Notes under the pieces: model-generated
What the model saw: the letters and a program-made list of their open reading frames with translations, nothing else
Databases searched by the model: none
Told to the model about the DNA's origin: nothing
Made by a program: the position numbers and the translations under genes
Shown: positions 48,225 through 56,478 of the stretch, one piece after another
Numbering within the stretch: position 1 is the first letter of the stretch
How the letters are laid out: the number at the start of each line of letters is the position of its first letter
Assembly: GCA_030583885.1 (NCBI GenBank)
Contig: CP129480.1
Span: 3,846,714-3,910,713, forward strand
Length of the DNA stretch: 64,000 nt
Direction of reading: 5' to 3'
DNA from: Anaerolineales bacterium
Lineage (GTDB): Bacteria > Chloroflexota > Anaerolineae > Anaerolineales > Villigracilaceae

Positions 48225-49262
48225 ATGAAACCGATCTTAAGAATAATACTTGCAAGTCTTGTTCTCGCAGTAATAACAGCGGGATGTGACATATTTTTTG
48301 AGGATGAATTTCCCGAAGCCGAATACTACGAAAGCATCGAGGCTGAAGATCCCGAAGATGCCATCAATATAGAACCGTCTTCTGAAGGGGCCATGCAGCA
48401 GGCTTCCTGCCCCGTCATTACAGGCCAGATCATCGAGCTCGCTGTTTCAGGCGGTGAGGGTGTCGAAGACCTGCGGGATGAAGAACTGGTTATTGTCATC
48501 TATACCGTGGAAGGTGAGGAGATCTTCGAACCCGTATATGAAGACGTCCCCGCCGATCTGCAGGACGCGCAGGAGGATGCCGAAACCCATCAACAACTCT
48601 GGGAATATTTCCTGGCTCTTATCCCCATGGAACAGCGTGTAAGCATCGCCGAATACGCCATCACCACCGATGGACAGGGCGGCACATTAGCCTCGGTATC
48701 CCAAACTACCTACGACCCCAGCCTGTGGGTTCTGCACGTGGATATTGCCGACACGGCCGACTACCATGAACTGACCTATACCCTCGTACACGAATTTGCC
48801 CATCTGCTCACTCTCGGACCTGATCAGGTCACGCCCAGCCTGGCTGTATTCAACAACCCGGATGACAACAATATTTACCTTAAAGAAGTATCCGCATGCC
48901 CGGACTACTTCCCCGGTGAAGGTTGTGCAAATGCAGATTCCTACATTGACGATTTTTATTATGAATTCTGGGATGAACTCCGCGAAGAATGGGATCCGAT
49001 CAACCTCGAAGAGGATGAGGATTCCCGCACCGAATTAGTGGATGAGTTCTACAGCCGGTACGAAGACCGCTTTGTCACCAGCTACGCAGCCACCAACCCT
49101 GAGGAGGACATCGCGGAAGCCTTTACCTTCTTTGTCTTCAGCCCCAAACCTGCCGGCGATACCATTGCCGAGGAGAAAATCCTGTTTTTCCATCAATACC
49201 CTGAACTCGTTGCCTTGCGTGCAACCATCCTGAACAATATGTGCGCATCCTTTCCGCAATAA
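48225..49262 (+). CDS. Putative zinc metallopeptidase lipoprotein
   Basis: 345 residues. Signal peptide with lipobox VITAGC (Cys at residue 21), an acidic linker, then the zinc motif VHEFAHLLTL at about residue 188 and a downstream acidic helix DIAEAFTFF (about 295) that can provide the third ligand, as in gluzincins. Four cysteines in the mid region (SACPDYFPGEGCAN) likely form a disulfide. A surface-anchored peptidase by these features; I cannot name the family. Monocistronic. Confidence 0.72.
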   Translation: MKPILRIILASLVLAVITAGCDIFFEDEFPEAEYYESIEAEDPEDAINIEPSSEGAMQQASCPVITGQIIELAVSGGEGVEDLRDEELVIVIYTVEGEEIFEPVYEDVPADLQDAQEDAETHQQLWEYFLALIPMEQRVSIAEYAITTDGQGGTLASVSQTTYDPSLWVLHVDIADTADYHELTYTLVHEFAHLLTLGPDQVTPSLAVFNNPDDNNIYLKEVSACPDYFPGEGCANADSYIDDFYYEFWDELREEWDPINLEEDEDSRTELVDEFYSRYEDRFVTSYAATNPEEDIAEAFTFFVFSPKPAGDTIAEEKILFFHQYPELVALRATILNNMCASFPQ

Positions 49263-49276
49263 TTGACCGCAATAGA

Positions 49277-49840
49277 ATGCCGACAACGAACCTGCCCATT
49301 CCCGAATCCTACTGGGTTGAAGAAAATCGTTTCCTCGCGGGAGAATATCCCGGAAGCCAGGATCCTGAAACCGCGCGCCGCCGCATCGAATCTTTTCTCG
49401 AAGCAGGCATCCGCACCTTCATTGACCTGACCCATCCGCATGAACTCGTCCCCTACGAACCCATCCTGAAGGAACAGGCGCGCATCCACGATCTCAAATT
49501 CTCCTATCATCGCTTCGCCATCCGTGATCACGGCATTCCCTCATCGAAAACGATGACGGATATTCTCAATCTGATTGACGATGCGATCCATTATGACAGC
49601 CCCGTTTATGTACACTGCTGGGGTGGAATTGGGCGCACGGGGATCACGGTGGCATGCTATCTAATTCGGCACGGCCATCAGGCGGATGAAGCCCTTTCAC
49701 GCGTGGCCGAATTGTTCAGCACACGCCCGCCAGGTTATTTTCATATGACCTCCCCTGAAACTCCAGCGCAATTCGATTTCGTCCGCAACTGGTGGGAGGA
49801 GCCACCCTCCGTCCACAAATCCCGTTATTGCGAAGGATGA
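49277..49840 (+). CDS. Dual-specificity protein phosphatase
   Basis: 187 residues from the ATG at 49277, which overlaps nothing; an earlier ATG at 49241 reads through the end of the metallopeptidase gene. Cys-based phosphatase signature VHCWGGIGRTGITVACYL (HCxxGxxR) with the catalytic Cys at about residue 114 and general acid Asp in RFAIRDHGIP. Removes phosphate from Tyr/Ser/Thr, inositides or small molecules. Its stop overlaps the next methyltransferase start (ATGA). Confidence 0.88.
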   Translation: MPTTNLPIPESYWVEENRFLAGEYPGSQDPETARRRIESFLEAGIRTFIDLTHPHELVPYEPILKEQARIHDLKFSYHRFAIRDHGIPSSKTMTDILNLIDDAIHYDSPVYVHCWGGIGRTGITVACYLIRHGHQADEALSRVAELFSTRPPGYFHMTSPETPAQFDFVRNWWEEPPSVHKSRYCEG

Positions 49841-50556
49841 ACTGGCACGCGCGTTACCTCCAGCAAGCTGCATGGACGCAGGACCTGTGTGCCTATCTCT
49901 TTGAAAAGGCGGGGCTTTCAAACGCGAACCGTGTACTCGAAGTGGGATGCGGCACCGGCGCAATCCTGCGCGGGATCCATTCCTCCGCTCCGCTTCACGG
50001 TCTGGACATTGAACCTGCCTCGCTCGCTGAATGCAGAATCCACGCCCCGGCGGCCTTGCTGACACACGGCGACGCGCACTCCCTGCCATACCCAGGCCGC
50101 TCCTTCGACATCGTCTATTGCCACTTCCTCCTGCTTTGGGTGAACGATCCATTGCAGGTTCTGCGCGAAATGGCGCGGGTTGGGAAGACCGTGTTGGCCC
50201 TGGCAGAACCCGATTACAGCCGGCGCGTGGACGAACCCGCCGCACTCAAGCCGCTCGGCAGGTGGCAGGCCGAGTCATTGATACGGCAGGGAGCGGACCC
50301 GGCCTTCGGCGCACGGCTCGCAGAGACCTTTCATCGGGCGGGAATCAGGTTAATTGAAACAGGACCCATTCAAAGCGCGGATGAGAAGCGTTCCGCCGCG
50401 GAGTGGGAAAATGAATGGGCGGTGATCGAAGCTGATCTGGCTGATTCCGTCCCGGGCGGGGAAATCCAAAGAATGAAGAGATTGGATGAACAGGCCCGCA
50501 AGAGCGGCGAACGCGTGCTGCACGTCCCCACTTTTTTTGCGTGGGGCAGGAGTTAA
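49837..50556 (+). CDS. Class I SAM-dependent methyltransferase
   Basis: 239 residues from the ATG at 49837 that overlaps the phosphatase stop. SAM site RVLEVGCGTGAILRGI, acidic LHGLDIEP, and FDIVYCHFLLLWVND of the Methyltransf_11 family. Substrate unknown. Co-transcribed with the phosphatase; a 59-base gap separates it from lepB. Confidence 0.86.
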   Translation: MNWHARYLQQAAWTQDLCAYLFEKAGLSNANRVLEVGCGTGAILRGIHSSAPLHGLDIEPASLAECRIHAPAALLTHGDAHSLPYPGRSFDIVYCHFLLLWVNDPLQVLREMARVGKTVLALAEPDYSRRVDEPAALKPLGRWQAESLIRQGADPAFGARLAETFHRAGIRLIETGPIQSADEKRSAAEWENEWAVIEADLADSVPGGEIQRMKRLDEQARKSGERVLHVPTFFAWGRS

Positions 50557-50614
50557 TTGCCGGCGAACTTCGAAGAAATGGAAGTATAATTTTACACAGT
50601 GATTTGGAGGCCGT

Positions 50615-51202
50615 TTGGAAACGTTGGAACAGGAAGCTGGAATTGAAAAAGGTGAAGCTACAGAGGAAAAAACGAACTGGGGGCGGTTTGTGCTGGATAT
50701 TATCGAAACGCTTGTTTTGGCTGTTGTTCTATTTGTAGGCATCAACCTGGTCTCTGCCCGTGTCCGCGTGGACGGGTTTAGCATGCGCCCCACGCTGGAA
50801 GATGGCGAGTTCGTGCTGGTAAATAAAATGAGCTATCGTTTCGGCGAGGTGGAACGCGGTGATATTATTGTGTTCCACTTTCCATTGAACCCGAGCGAGG
50901 AGTTGATCAAACGCGTGATCGGCCTGCCCGGTGACCGCGTGCTGGTGGAAAATAACCAGGTGTTCGTGAACGGGCAAATGCTCAACGAAGCGTACATCGC
51001 GCAGGCGCCCTTGTACTCCGGTCAATGGACGGTTGAGGAAGGTACTCTTTTTGTTTTGGGCGATAATCGCAACAACTCGAACGACTCGAAGGATTGGGGA
51101 TTTCTGCCCCGCGAAAACATGGTCGGCAAGGCGGTATTGATCTACTGGCCTCCGCCCATGTGGAGTCTGCTCGAACATACGGAAGCGCTTGCCTCGCATT
51201 AG
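50615..51202 (+). CDS. lepB: Signal peptidase I
   Basis: 195 residues from a TTG start at 50615 (GGAGG 8 bases upstream). One TM helix at about 30-48, then catalytic Ser56 in DGFSMRPTL, Lys99 in ELIKRVIGLPGD, and GDNRNNSNDSKDWG. Removes signal peptides from exported proteins at the outer face of the membrane. Short form without the large insertion of E. coli LepB. A TATAAT at 50584-50589 lies upstream. Confidence 0.94.
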   Translation: METLEQEAGIEKGEATEEKTNWGRFVLDIIETLVLAVVLFVGINLVSARVRVDGFSMRPTLEDGEFVLVNKMSYRFGEVERGDIIVFHFPLNPSEELIKRVIGLPGDRVLVENNQVFVNGQMLNEAYIAQAPLYSGQWTVEEGTLFVLGDNRNNSNDSKDWGFLPRENMVGKAVLIYWPPPMWSLLEHTEALASH

Positions 51203-51210
51203 GAATTTAT

Positions 51211-51510
51211 ATGAGCAATATGGAACACTTAAACCCATCCGACATCCCATGCAATGAATGTCATGCAGGCGTAATGCTGCCGCGCCGCATCACATACTTC
51301 ACCTGGCTCGGTGAGGAGTTGATCACGGTGCCGCACTTCCCCGCCTGGATCTGTGACCTGTGCGGCAGGCGCGAATATGACGAAAAAGCGGTCCAGTGGC
51401 TGAACATGATCCTGGACCCGAACGCCGGCAAACCGACCACGAACCAGCGTCGCAGGCCGCCTCCCCCCAGACCCCACAGCGGGGCAAGCCGGCCCCTGCT
51501 TGACTCTTAA
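51211..51510 (+). CDS. YgiT/MqsA-like zinc-finger protein
   Basis: 99 residues from the ATG at 51211. Two CxxC pairs, CNECHAG at about residue 14 and CDLCGRREYDE at about 51, joined by a beta hairpin: the zinc-binding N-terminal domain of MqsA/YgiT-type antitoxins. The helix-turn-helix domain of MqsA is absent; the C-terminus is Pro/Arg-rich. No MqsR-like toxin is next to it. It may be a small regulator or an orphan domain. Confidence 0.7.
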   Translation: MSNMEHLNPSDIPCNECHAGVMLPRRITYFTWLGEELITVPHFPAWICDLCGRREYDEKAVQWLNMILDPNAGKPTTNQRRRPPPPRPHSGASRPLLDS

Positions 51511-51528
51511 TCGAACAGGATTCCACAC

Positions 51529-52077
51529 GTGTCCCTCGATTCATCCCCGCGCACCCACCGCTTCCTTCCAGCCGATATTTTAACCTCCGGCTATCGTGTG
51601 GTTGGCAAGATCATGGTCACCAGCCAGGGCGCCATGGGGATGTTAAATGACCCCACGCACTCCACTGTGGACGTGAACGATGCGCGCACGGCGCGCCTGC
51701 ATATGCCCACAAAACTTGTCGACCATTTTGAACTTGTGCAGATGATGAAGAGGCAGATGCACGCAGTCTGCATGGCGCGCCGCGAGGACCTCGGACCCCA
51801 CGCCCTGGTGCGCGGCGGGTATGCAAACATCGTGGAATACCCTGTGCGAATCGCCACGCAGATCTTCGAAGTGGAAGGCACCATGGAACTGCCGGGGCGC
51901 TTTGACTTCACCGCATTGATGACGGACGGCTCGCGTGATTTTATCCCGTTGTTCAATGCCAAACTGACGGCCATCCTCATCCCAAACCTGCGCGTCGAAA
52001 GTGCCGGCATTCTGGTCAACCGCAGGAGGGTTGACCTGATGGCATTGCTGAACCAGCGCTTAAAACCAGAAAATTAA
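51529..52077 (+). CDS. Hypothetical protein, 182 aa
   Basis: 182 residues from a GTG start at 51529. Beta-rich, with ILTSGYRVVGKIMVTSQGAM, VEYPVRIATQIFEVEG and PLFNAKLTAILIPN. No TM segment or catalytic motif. I do not recognise the family; the layout (two sheets with paired strands) could be a PilZ-like or OB-like barrel. Ends 61 bases before tRNA-Glu. Confidence 0.7.
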   Translation: MSLDSSPRTHRFLPADILTSGYRVVGKIMVTSQGAMGMLNDPTHSTVDVNDARTARLHMPTKLVDHFELVQMMKRQMHAVCMARREDLGPHALVRGGYANIVEYPVRIATQIFEVEGTMELPGRFDFTALMTDGSRDFIPLFNAKLTAILIPNLRVESAGILVNRRRVDLMALLNQRLKPEN

Positions 52078-52138
52078 CAGGTAAATCGCTTGACTGACAT
52101 GGGAGGGGATGATAGAATTCGCCCGCTCTAAAAATAGA

Positions 52139-52211
52139 GCCCCCATCGTCTAGAGGACCAGGACGCATCCCTTTCAAGGATAAAACCGGAGTTCGAATCT
52201 CCGTGGGGGCA
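52139..52211 (+). tRNA. tRNA-Glu (anticodon UUC)
   Basis: Acceptor stem GCCCCCA/TGGGGGC, D arm with TCTAGAGGACCAGGA, anticodon loop CTTTCAA giving TTC, T arm GGAGTTCGAATCTCC. No CCA encoded. The acceptor/T-arm 3' part is repeated at 52280-52300. Confidence 0.96.
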
Positions 52212-52220
52212 CAAAAAAGA

Positions 52221-52250
52221 AGTCACGATAGGTGGCTCTTTATATTTTTT
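52221..52250 (+). terminator. Terminator after tRNA-Glu
   Basis: Short stem AGTCA/TGGCT followed by a T-rich run (TCTTTATATTTTTT). Confidence 0.7.
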
Positions 52251-52279
52251 AAAACCAGAGTCCCCACAAGGGGATGCTA

Positions 52280-52303
52280 TTCGAATCTCCGTGGGGGCAC
52301 CAG
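52280..52303 (+). repeat. Duplicated 3' end of tRNA-Glu with CCA
   Basis: 21 bases identical to the tRNA (TTCGAATCTCCGTGGGGGCA) but now followed by CCA. The 5' side of the T arm and the rest of the tRNA are missing, so this is no second tRNA gene. It is followed by a second copy of the AGTCA...TGGCT terminator hairpin at 52311-52330, so the tRNA 3' end and its terminator are duplicated together. Confidence 0.85.
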
Positions 52304-52310
52304 GCAAAAA

Positions 52311-52338
52311 GAGTCATCAATGGGTGGCTCTTTCTTCT
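52311..52338 (+). terminator. Second copy of the tRNA-Glu terminator
   Basis: GAGTCA/TGGCTC stem followed by TTTCTTCTTT, related in sequence to the hairpin at 52221-52237. Confidence 0.7.
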
Positions 52339-52352
52339 TTCATAAGATAACA

Positions 52353-52380
52353 TTGACATAATAACCATGTTGCGTATAAT
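52353..52380 (+). promoter_or_regulatory. Promoter of the serS T-box leader
   Basis: Consensus -35 TTGACA (52353-52358) and -10 TATAAT (52375-52380) with a 16-base spacer, immediately upstream of the T-box leader. Confidence 0.85.
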
Positions 52381-52387
52381 CGCACAT

Positions 52388-52708
52388 AAGTAGACCCGCG
52401 CGAAGACAAGTACTCATGCACCTGTTCAGAGAGTCGTCGGCCAGTGCGAGACGATCAGCCAGATGATGAAATCCCCTTCGTTCGTCCTTACAGCGCGTGC
52501 GGCATCAAGGACAAGGTCATTCTCGCACAGGCACATGCCATAAGAGAATCGGGCAGTACCCGTTACAGTACACTCCGAGGCCCCCGCCCGGCCTGCCCCA
52601 TTTTCGCGAACATGAGGCAGGTGCTCCGAAGGAGCGCTGGGGGTAAAAGCAGGTGGCACCACGAAACGCCCCTTCGTCCTGCAAATGGACCGGGGCGTAT
52701 TTTTATCC
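52388..52708 (+). promoter_or_regulatory. T-box riboswitch controlling serS
   Basis: A leader of about 320 bases containing the T-box core AGGTGGCACCACG (52651-52663) and, directly after it, the terminator ACGCCCC...GGGGCGTATTTTT (52665-52703). The alternative antiterminator uses the T-box core and pairs with the uncharged tRNA NCCA end. Upstream hairpins (from about 52390) form Stem I. By its gene it should sense uncharged tRNA-Ser; I have not located the specifier codon with certainty. Confidence 0.92.
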
Positions 52709-52727
52709 CTGCACACGGAGGTGCAAT

Positions 52728-54005
52728 ATGCTGGATATCAATTTAATTCGTGAGACACCTGAGGTTGTCCGCAAGGCGCTGAAAGACCGCCAGATGGACG
52801 CCTCCCCTGTGGATTCGATCCTGCAGTTGGACGAAAAACGACGTACCCTGCTCGGTCAGGTGGAGACGCTCAAAGCCGAACGGAACGCCGTCTCAAGGGA
52901 GATCGGGCAAATGAAAGAGGCGGCAGCCCGCGGGGCGAAGATCGAGGCGATGCGCGTCGTCGGCGACAAAATTGCAGAGTTGGACAGCCAGGTCGCGGAA
53001 GTCGAATCCGAACTGAACGGGCTGACATCCACGCTGCCAAATATTCCCGACAAACGGACTCCATACGGAAAAAGTGAAGACGAAAACGTGGTATTGCGCA
53101 CGATCGGCGAACCACGCAAATTCGATTTCACCCCGCTTCCTCACTGGGACCTCGGGCCTGCTCTTGGCATCATTGATTTTGAACGCGGCTCAAAATTGAC
53201 CGGCTCCCGCTTTTACGTCTTGCAGGGAGCAGGCGCACGTCTGCAGCGCGCCTTGATCGCATGGATGCTCGACCTGCATACCAGCCAGGGACAGGGCTAT
53301 CAGGAGGAATATCTGCCGTTCATGGTGAAGACGGCGGCTGTATATGGCGCGGGTCAATTGCCCAAGTTTGCGGATAATCTATACAAGGACCACGAAGAGG
53401 ACCTGTATTTTGTGCCGACGGCGGAAATCCCGCTGACGGGTTTGCATATGGACGAGATCATCGAAGAAGCCGCACTGCCGAAACTGTATACGGCCTACAC
53501 GCCCTGTTTCCGCCGTGAAAAGATGAGCGCGGGACGCGATGTGCGCGGCATCAAACGCGGACATCAATTCGACAAAGTAGAAATGTATATTTATTGCAGG
53601 CCCGAAGATTCGGAAGCCATGCACCAAAAGATGCTGAAGGATGCGGAGGAAACCTGCGCCGTGCTTGGCATTCCCTATCGCGTCAAGCAGCTTTGCAGCG
53701 GCGATCTCGGCTTCGGCGCTGCAATGACCTACGACCTTGAACTCTGGGCACCCGGTTGTGACGAGTGGCTTGAGGTTTCGTCCGTTTCCAACGTCACCGA
53801 TTTTCAGGCACGCCGCGCGAATATCAAATATCGTCCCGCGGACGGCGGCAGGGTAAAATTCCTGCACACCCTGAACGGCTCAGGTCTGGGTCTGCCGCGC
53901 ACGCTTATCGCTGTGATGGAAAACTATCAGCAGGCCGACGGTTCGATCATCGTTCCCGAAATCCTGCGCCCGTGGATGGGCGGCATCGAGGTTATCAAAC
54001 CCTGA
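52728..54005 (+). CDS. serS: Seryl-tRNA synthetase
   Basis: 425 residues from the ATG at 52728 (GGAGGTG ribosome site); a longer in-frame reading would start inside the T-box terminator. N-terminal coiled-coil arm (about 28-100) binds tRNA-Ser; class II motif 2 with TPCFRREKMSAGRDVRG and motif 3 LNGSGLGLPRTLIA. Charges tRNA-Ser with serine. Regulated by the T-box leader upstream. Confidence 0.97.
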   Translation: MLDINLIRETPEVVRKALKDRQMDASPVDSILQLDEKRRTLLGQVETLKAERNAVSREIGQMKEAAARGAKIEAMRVVGDKIAELDSQVAEVESELNGLTSTLPNIPDKRTPYGKSEDENVVLRTIGEPRKFDFTPLPHWDLGPALGIIDFERGSKLTGSRFYVLQGAGARLQRALIAWMLDLHTSQGQGYQEEYLPFMVKTAAVYGAGQLPKFADNLYKDHEEDLYFVPTAEIPLTGLHMDEIIEEAALPKLYTAYTPCFRREKMSAGRDVRGIKRGHQFDKVEMYIYCRPEDSEAMHQKMLKDAEETCAVLGIPYRVKQLCSGDLGFGAAMTYDLELWAPGCDEWLEVSSVSNVTDFQARRANIKYRPADGGRVKFLHTLNGSGLGLPRTLIAVMENYQQADGSIIVPEILRPWMGGIEVIKP

Positions 54006-54097
54006 CCCTGTAAAACTTTCGGGATTCTTATCCGTACATGATATCGGGAGTTATACTTGCTTCCGATGTCGTATTTAAACAAGGAGATCTGATAACA

Positions 54098-54619
54098 ATG
54101 GATCCCATTTCTTGGGAGTTTTTGGGGCAGGTGGCTTTGGAAGCACTGACCCTGTTCGTGTTATTGGCGGGCCTGGCCGGTTTGTTGATCCCGATCTTCC
54201 CCGGTCTGACCATCATGTGGCTCGGGACGCTGGTCTATGCGGTTGTGCAGGCGGCAAACGACAAAATGACCTGGGTCGACTGGGTGCTTTTCACGGTCAT
54301 CACCCTGTTAATGATCGGCGGCAACATCATAGACAACATCATCATTGCCAAGCATGTGCGCGACAAGGATGTGCCCTGGAGTTCGATCCTGTGGGCCTTC
54401 GCGGCCGGCATCATCGTCAGCATCATCTTCACCCCGCTGGGCGGGATGGTGGCCGCGCCGGCCGGGTTGTTCCTTGCAGAGTGGCGGCGTTTAAGGGACA
54501 GGCCGGCCGCGCTTGCCAATACGCGGGCGTGGATGACGGGCTGGGGCTGGGCCATTGCAGCTAGAATGGGAATCGGTGTTATCATGACCGTGCTCTGGAT
54601 GCTTTGGGCATGGCTGTAA
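54098..54619 (+). CDS. DUF456-family membrane protein
   Basis: 173 residues from the ATG at 54098 (AAGGAG 11 bases upstream). Five predicted TM helices; LAGLAGLLIPIFPGLTIMWLG is the DUF456 pattern of Gly/Pro-rich helices. Function unknown in this family. Followed by a small membrane-protein gene after 25 bases. Confidence 0.82.
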   Translation: MDPISWEFLGQVALEALTLFVLLAGLAGLLIPIFPGLTIMWLGTLVYAVVQAANDKMTWVDWVLFTVITLLMIGGNIIDNIIIAKHVRDKDVPWSSILWAFAAGIIVSIIFTPLGGMVAAPAGLFLAEWRRLRDRPAALANTRAWMTGWGWAIAARMGIGVIMTVLWMLWAWL

Positions 54620-54644
54620 ATATAACGACAAACAGGAGATGAAA

Positions 54645-54929
54645 ATGGGTACCTTTACTGAAGTTCTTTCCGTGATCGGTTTTGTGGTCCGCGCGCTGGG
54701 CTTTGCCCTGCTGGGATTCGGCGTGGGGCGCTTCACCATGGATGCCTACAAAAAAGCCGCCTGGCAGGTGCAGATCGCACTGGCGGTCGGTTTCTTCGGC
54801 CTGCTCGTCGGGCTGACAAATTATTCGAGCGCAGGCTCGATGGGTATGTTCGCCCTCGGCGCGGGCGCGGCTTTGCTCATGGCTTTTTCCACAAAGAAGG
54901 AAGGGGATGGGGAAGAGGCGAAGAAGTAG
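54645..54929 (+). CDS. Small membrane protein, 94 aa
   Basis: 94 residues from the ATG at 54645 (AGGAG 7 bases upstream; the ATG at 54639 is too close to it). Three hydrophobic helices at about 6-26, 41-58 and 63-81, then a charged tail ending EEAKK. No family recognised. Same strand as the DUF456 gene; ends in a strong terminator. Confidence 0.7.
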   Translation: MGTFTEVLSVIGFVVRALGFALLGFGVGRFTMDAYKKAAWQVQIALAVGFFGLLVGLTNYSSAGSMGMFALGAGAALLMAFSTKKEGDGEEAKK

Positions 54930-54932
54930 GAT

Positions 54933-54968
54933 AAAAAACGGAAGTCGGTCAAACGACTTCCGTTTTTT
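54933..54968. terminator. Bidirectional terminator
   Basis: AAAAAACGGAAGTCG and its complement, a 15-bp perfect stem with A6 on one side and T6 on the other, between convergent genes. Confidence 0.95.
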
Positions 54969-54969
54969 A

Positions 54970-55440
54970 TCATTTCTTTACATTCCGCGCCGCCTCGATC
55001 AGCGCGGATTTGAACCTCTCTCCCGCCGCATCCTTCCCCAACCCAATAAATGACATGGAGTTTTCGGGTGCATCCGTAAACCTGCCCGAGACGTTAACGC
55101 CCGTATCGGGGATCATCGAGTAAAACTGGCTATTCTCATAATCTTCCACAGTGATATCCGTCAATTGAGCCGAGCGGGCCAATGCAGGCTCGTTGTCCGA
55201 TTTGATGATCTGTACCAGCCAGCGCTGGGTAAGGATGAGCACCATGTTCACGGTTTTTGCACCCGGCCCCGCAAATACTCCCTTTTTGATCTTCACCGAA
55301 GCGGCTTCCACGCACATGATTGCATCGTCCAGGATTGACCCAAGCTCATATTGCTCGATGTGCTTGTCAGCTGCCGCTTTCATTTCGGGCGACATCCCTT
55401 GGAGGGTTATTTCCATGGTGGCACGGTTGTAATCTCCCAT
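54970..55440 (-). CDS. Hypothetical protein, 156 aa
   Basis: 156 residues from the ATG at 55440, chosen for GAAGGAG 8 bases upstream. Alpha/beta, begins MGDYNRATMEITLQGM; central VNMVLILTQRWLVQIIKSD and FYSMIPDTGVNVSGRF. No signal peptide, TM or catalytic motif. The middle part resembles a PH-like barrel used in membrane-lipid or protein binding, but I do not trust that. Directly after the M42 peptidase gene (30 bases), same strand. Confidence 0.65.
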   Translation of the reverse strand: MGDYNRATMEITLQGMSPEMKAAADKHIEQYELGSILDDAIMCVEAASVKIKKGVFAGPGAKTVNMVLILTQRWLVQIIKSDNEPALARSAQLTDITVEDYENSQFYSMIPDTGVNVSGRFTDAPENSMSFIGLGKDAAGERFKSALIEAARNVKK

Positions 55441-55470
55441 GGTTACTCCTTCGTAAATCTTTACGGTCAA

Positions 55471-56472
55471 TTAAAAAGGAACAGCCTTGCCCAGCATGGC
55501 TGTAAGAAGTTTCACCGAATTCTTCAGATCATTGTAATCCACCATCTCAGAAGCCGAGTGAACGTAGCGGCATGGGATTGATAGTGCGCCGGTAATCACG
55601 CCTGCGCGGGAAATTTGAATCTCGCGCGCATCGGTGCTGCCGACCAACAGTACCTCGCGCTGGTAGGGGATCCTCGCTTTCTCCGCTGTGGTTATCATCC
55701 AATCCACAACGCGCGGGTCGGACAACATGCCAGGGTCGCGGAATTTCACGCAGGGACCCCTGCCAAGCTCCATCGCCACCTTGAGGGAGGCGGGCGTGTC
55801 ACCTGTGGCGGTCACATCGACCGCAATTCCGATCTCGGGATCAATGCCATACGCTGCCGCGCCTGCACCGCGCACACCGACCTCCTCCTGCGTGGTAAAG
55901 ACAAAATACAGGTCGTTCGGTGTGGATACAATTCGGCGCAGCGTCTCAATCAATACCGCCACACCTGTGCGGTCATCCATCGATTTGGCGACCAGGCGGT
56001 CCCCCATTTCCATGTACGATCTTTCAAAGGCGGCAAAGTCACCGACCTTGATGGGGCAATCCTCCTTTTTGGTTGCACCCACATCGATATACATTTTATT
56101 GATCGGCACGGCATTGTCTGCCTTTTCAAGACGGTCATACCCAACCACGCCCGTCACTCCATTCATAAAGCGGACACGTGCACCGAGTGTGTACCTGCCG
56201 AATGTCCCGCCCACGCTGGTAAAACGCACAAATCCTTTCCGGTCAATATGACTGGCAATGACACCGATCTCGTCCATGTGCGCAGCAAGCATGATCCGCT
56301 TCGGATTTTTGGAATTCTTCACAGGTTTCCTGCGCACGATCAAATTACCCAGCGCATCCACGCGCACTTCATCGGCAAGCGGCTTAACCTCCTTCATCAC
56401 CACCTTACGGATTTCATCTTCATAGCCCGAGGGGCCAAATGTTTCAGCAAGCGTTTTGAGCAATTGCTTCAT
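55471..56472 (-). CDS. M42-family aminopeptidase, copy A
   Basis: 333 residues. M42 metal site: LAAHMDEIGVIAS (His and Asp), DDRTGVAVLIE, FTTQEEVGVRGA (Glu-Glu) and late VDVTATGDTP and VHSASE. Forms a dodecameric tetrahedral aminopeptidase in known relatives (glutamyl aminopeptidase or deblocking type), with two Zn/Co per subunit in the cytoplasm. Third M42 gene of the cluster in transcription order, after the S51-like gene (6-base gap). Confidence 0.92.
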   Translation of the reverse strand: MKQLLKTLAETFGPSGYEDEIRKVVMKEVKPLADEVRVDALGNLIVRRKPVKNSKNPKRIMLAAHMDEIGVIASHIDRKGFVRFTSVGGTFGRYTLGARVRFMNGVTGVVGYDRLEKADNAVPINKMYIDVGATKKEDCPIKVGDFAAFERSYMEMGDRLVAKSMDDRTGVAVLIETLRRIVSTPNDLYFVFTTQEEVGVRGAGAAAYGIDPEIGIAVDVTATGDTPASLKVAMELGRGPCVKFRDPGMLSDPRVVDWMITTAEKARIPYQREVLLVGSTDAREIQISRAGVITGALSIPCRYVHSASEMVDYNDLKNSVKLLTAMLGKAVPF

Positions 56473-56478
56473 TGAATA

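Noticed and set aside
52259..52303. Second tRNA gene after tRNA-Glu
   Set aside because: Only the 3' part of the T arm and acceptor is present; anticodon and D arms are missing and the T stem is broken.
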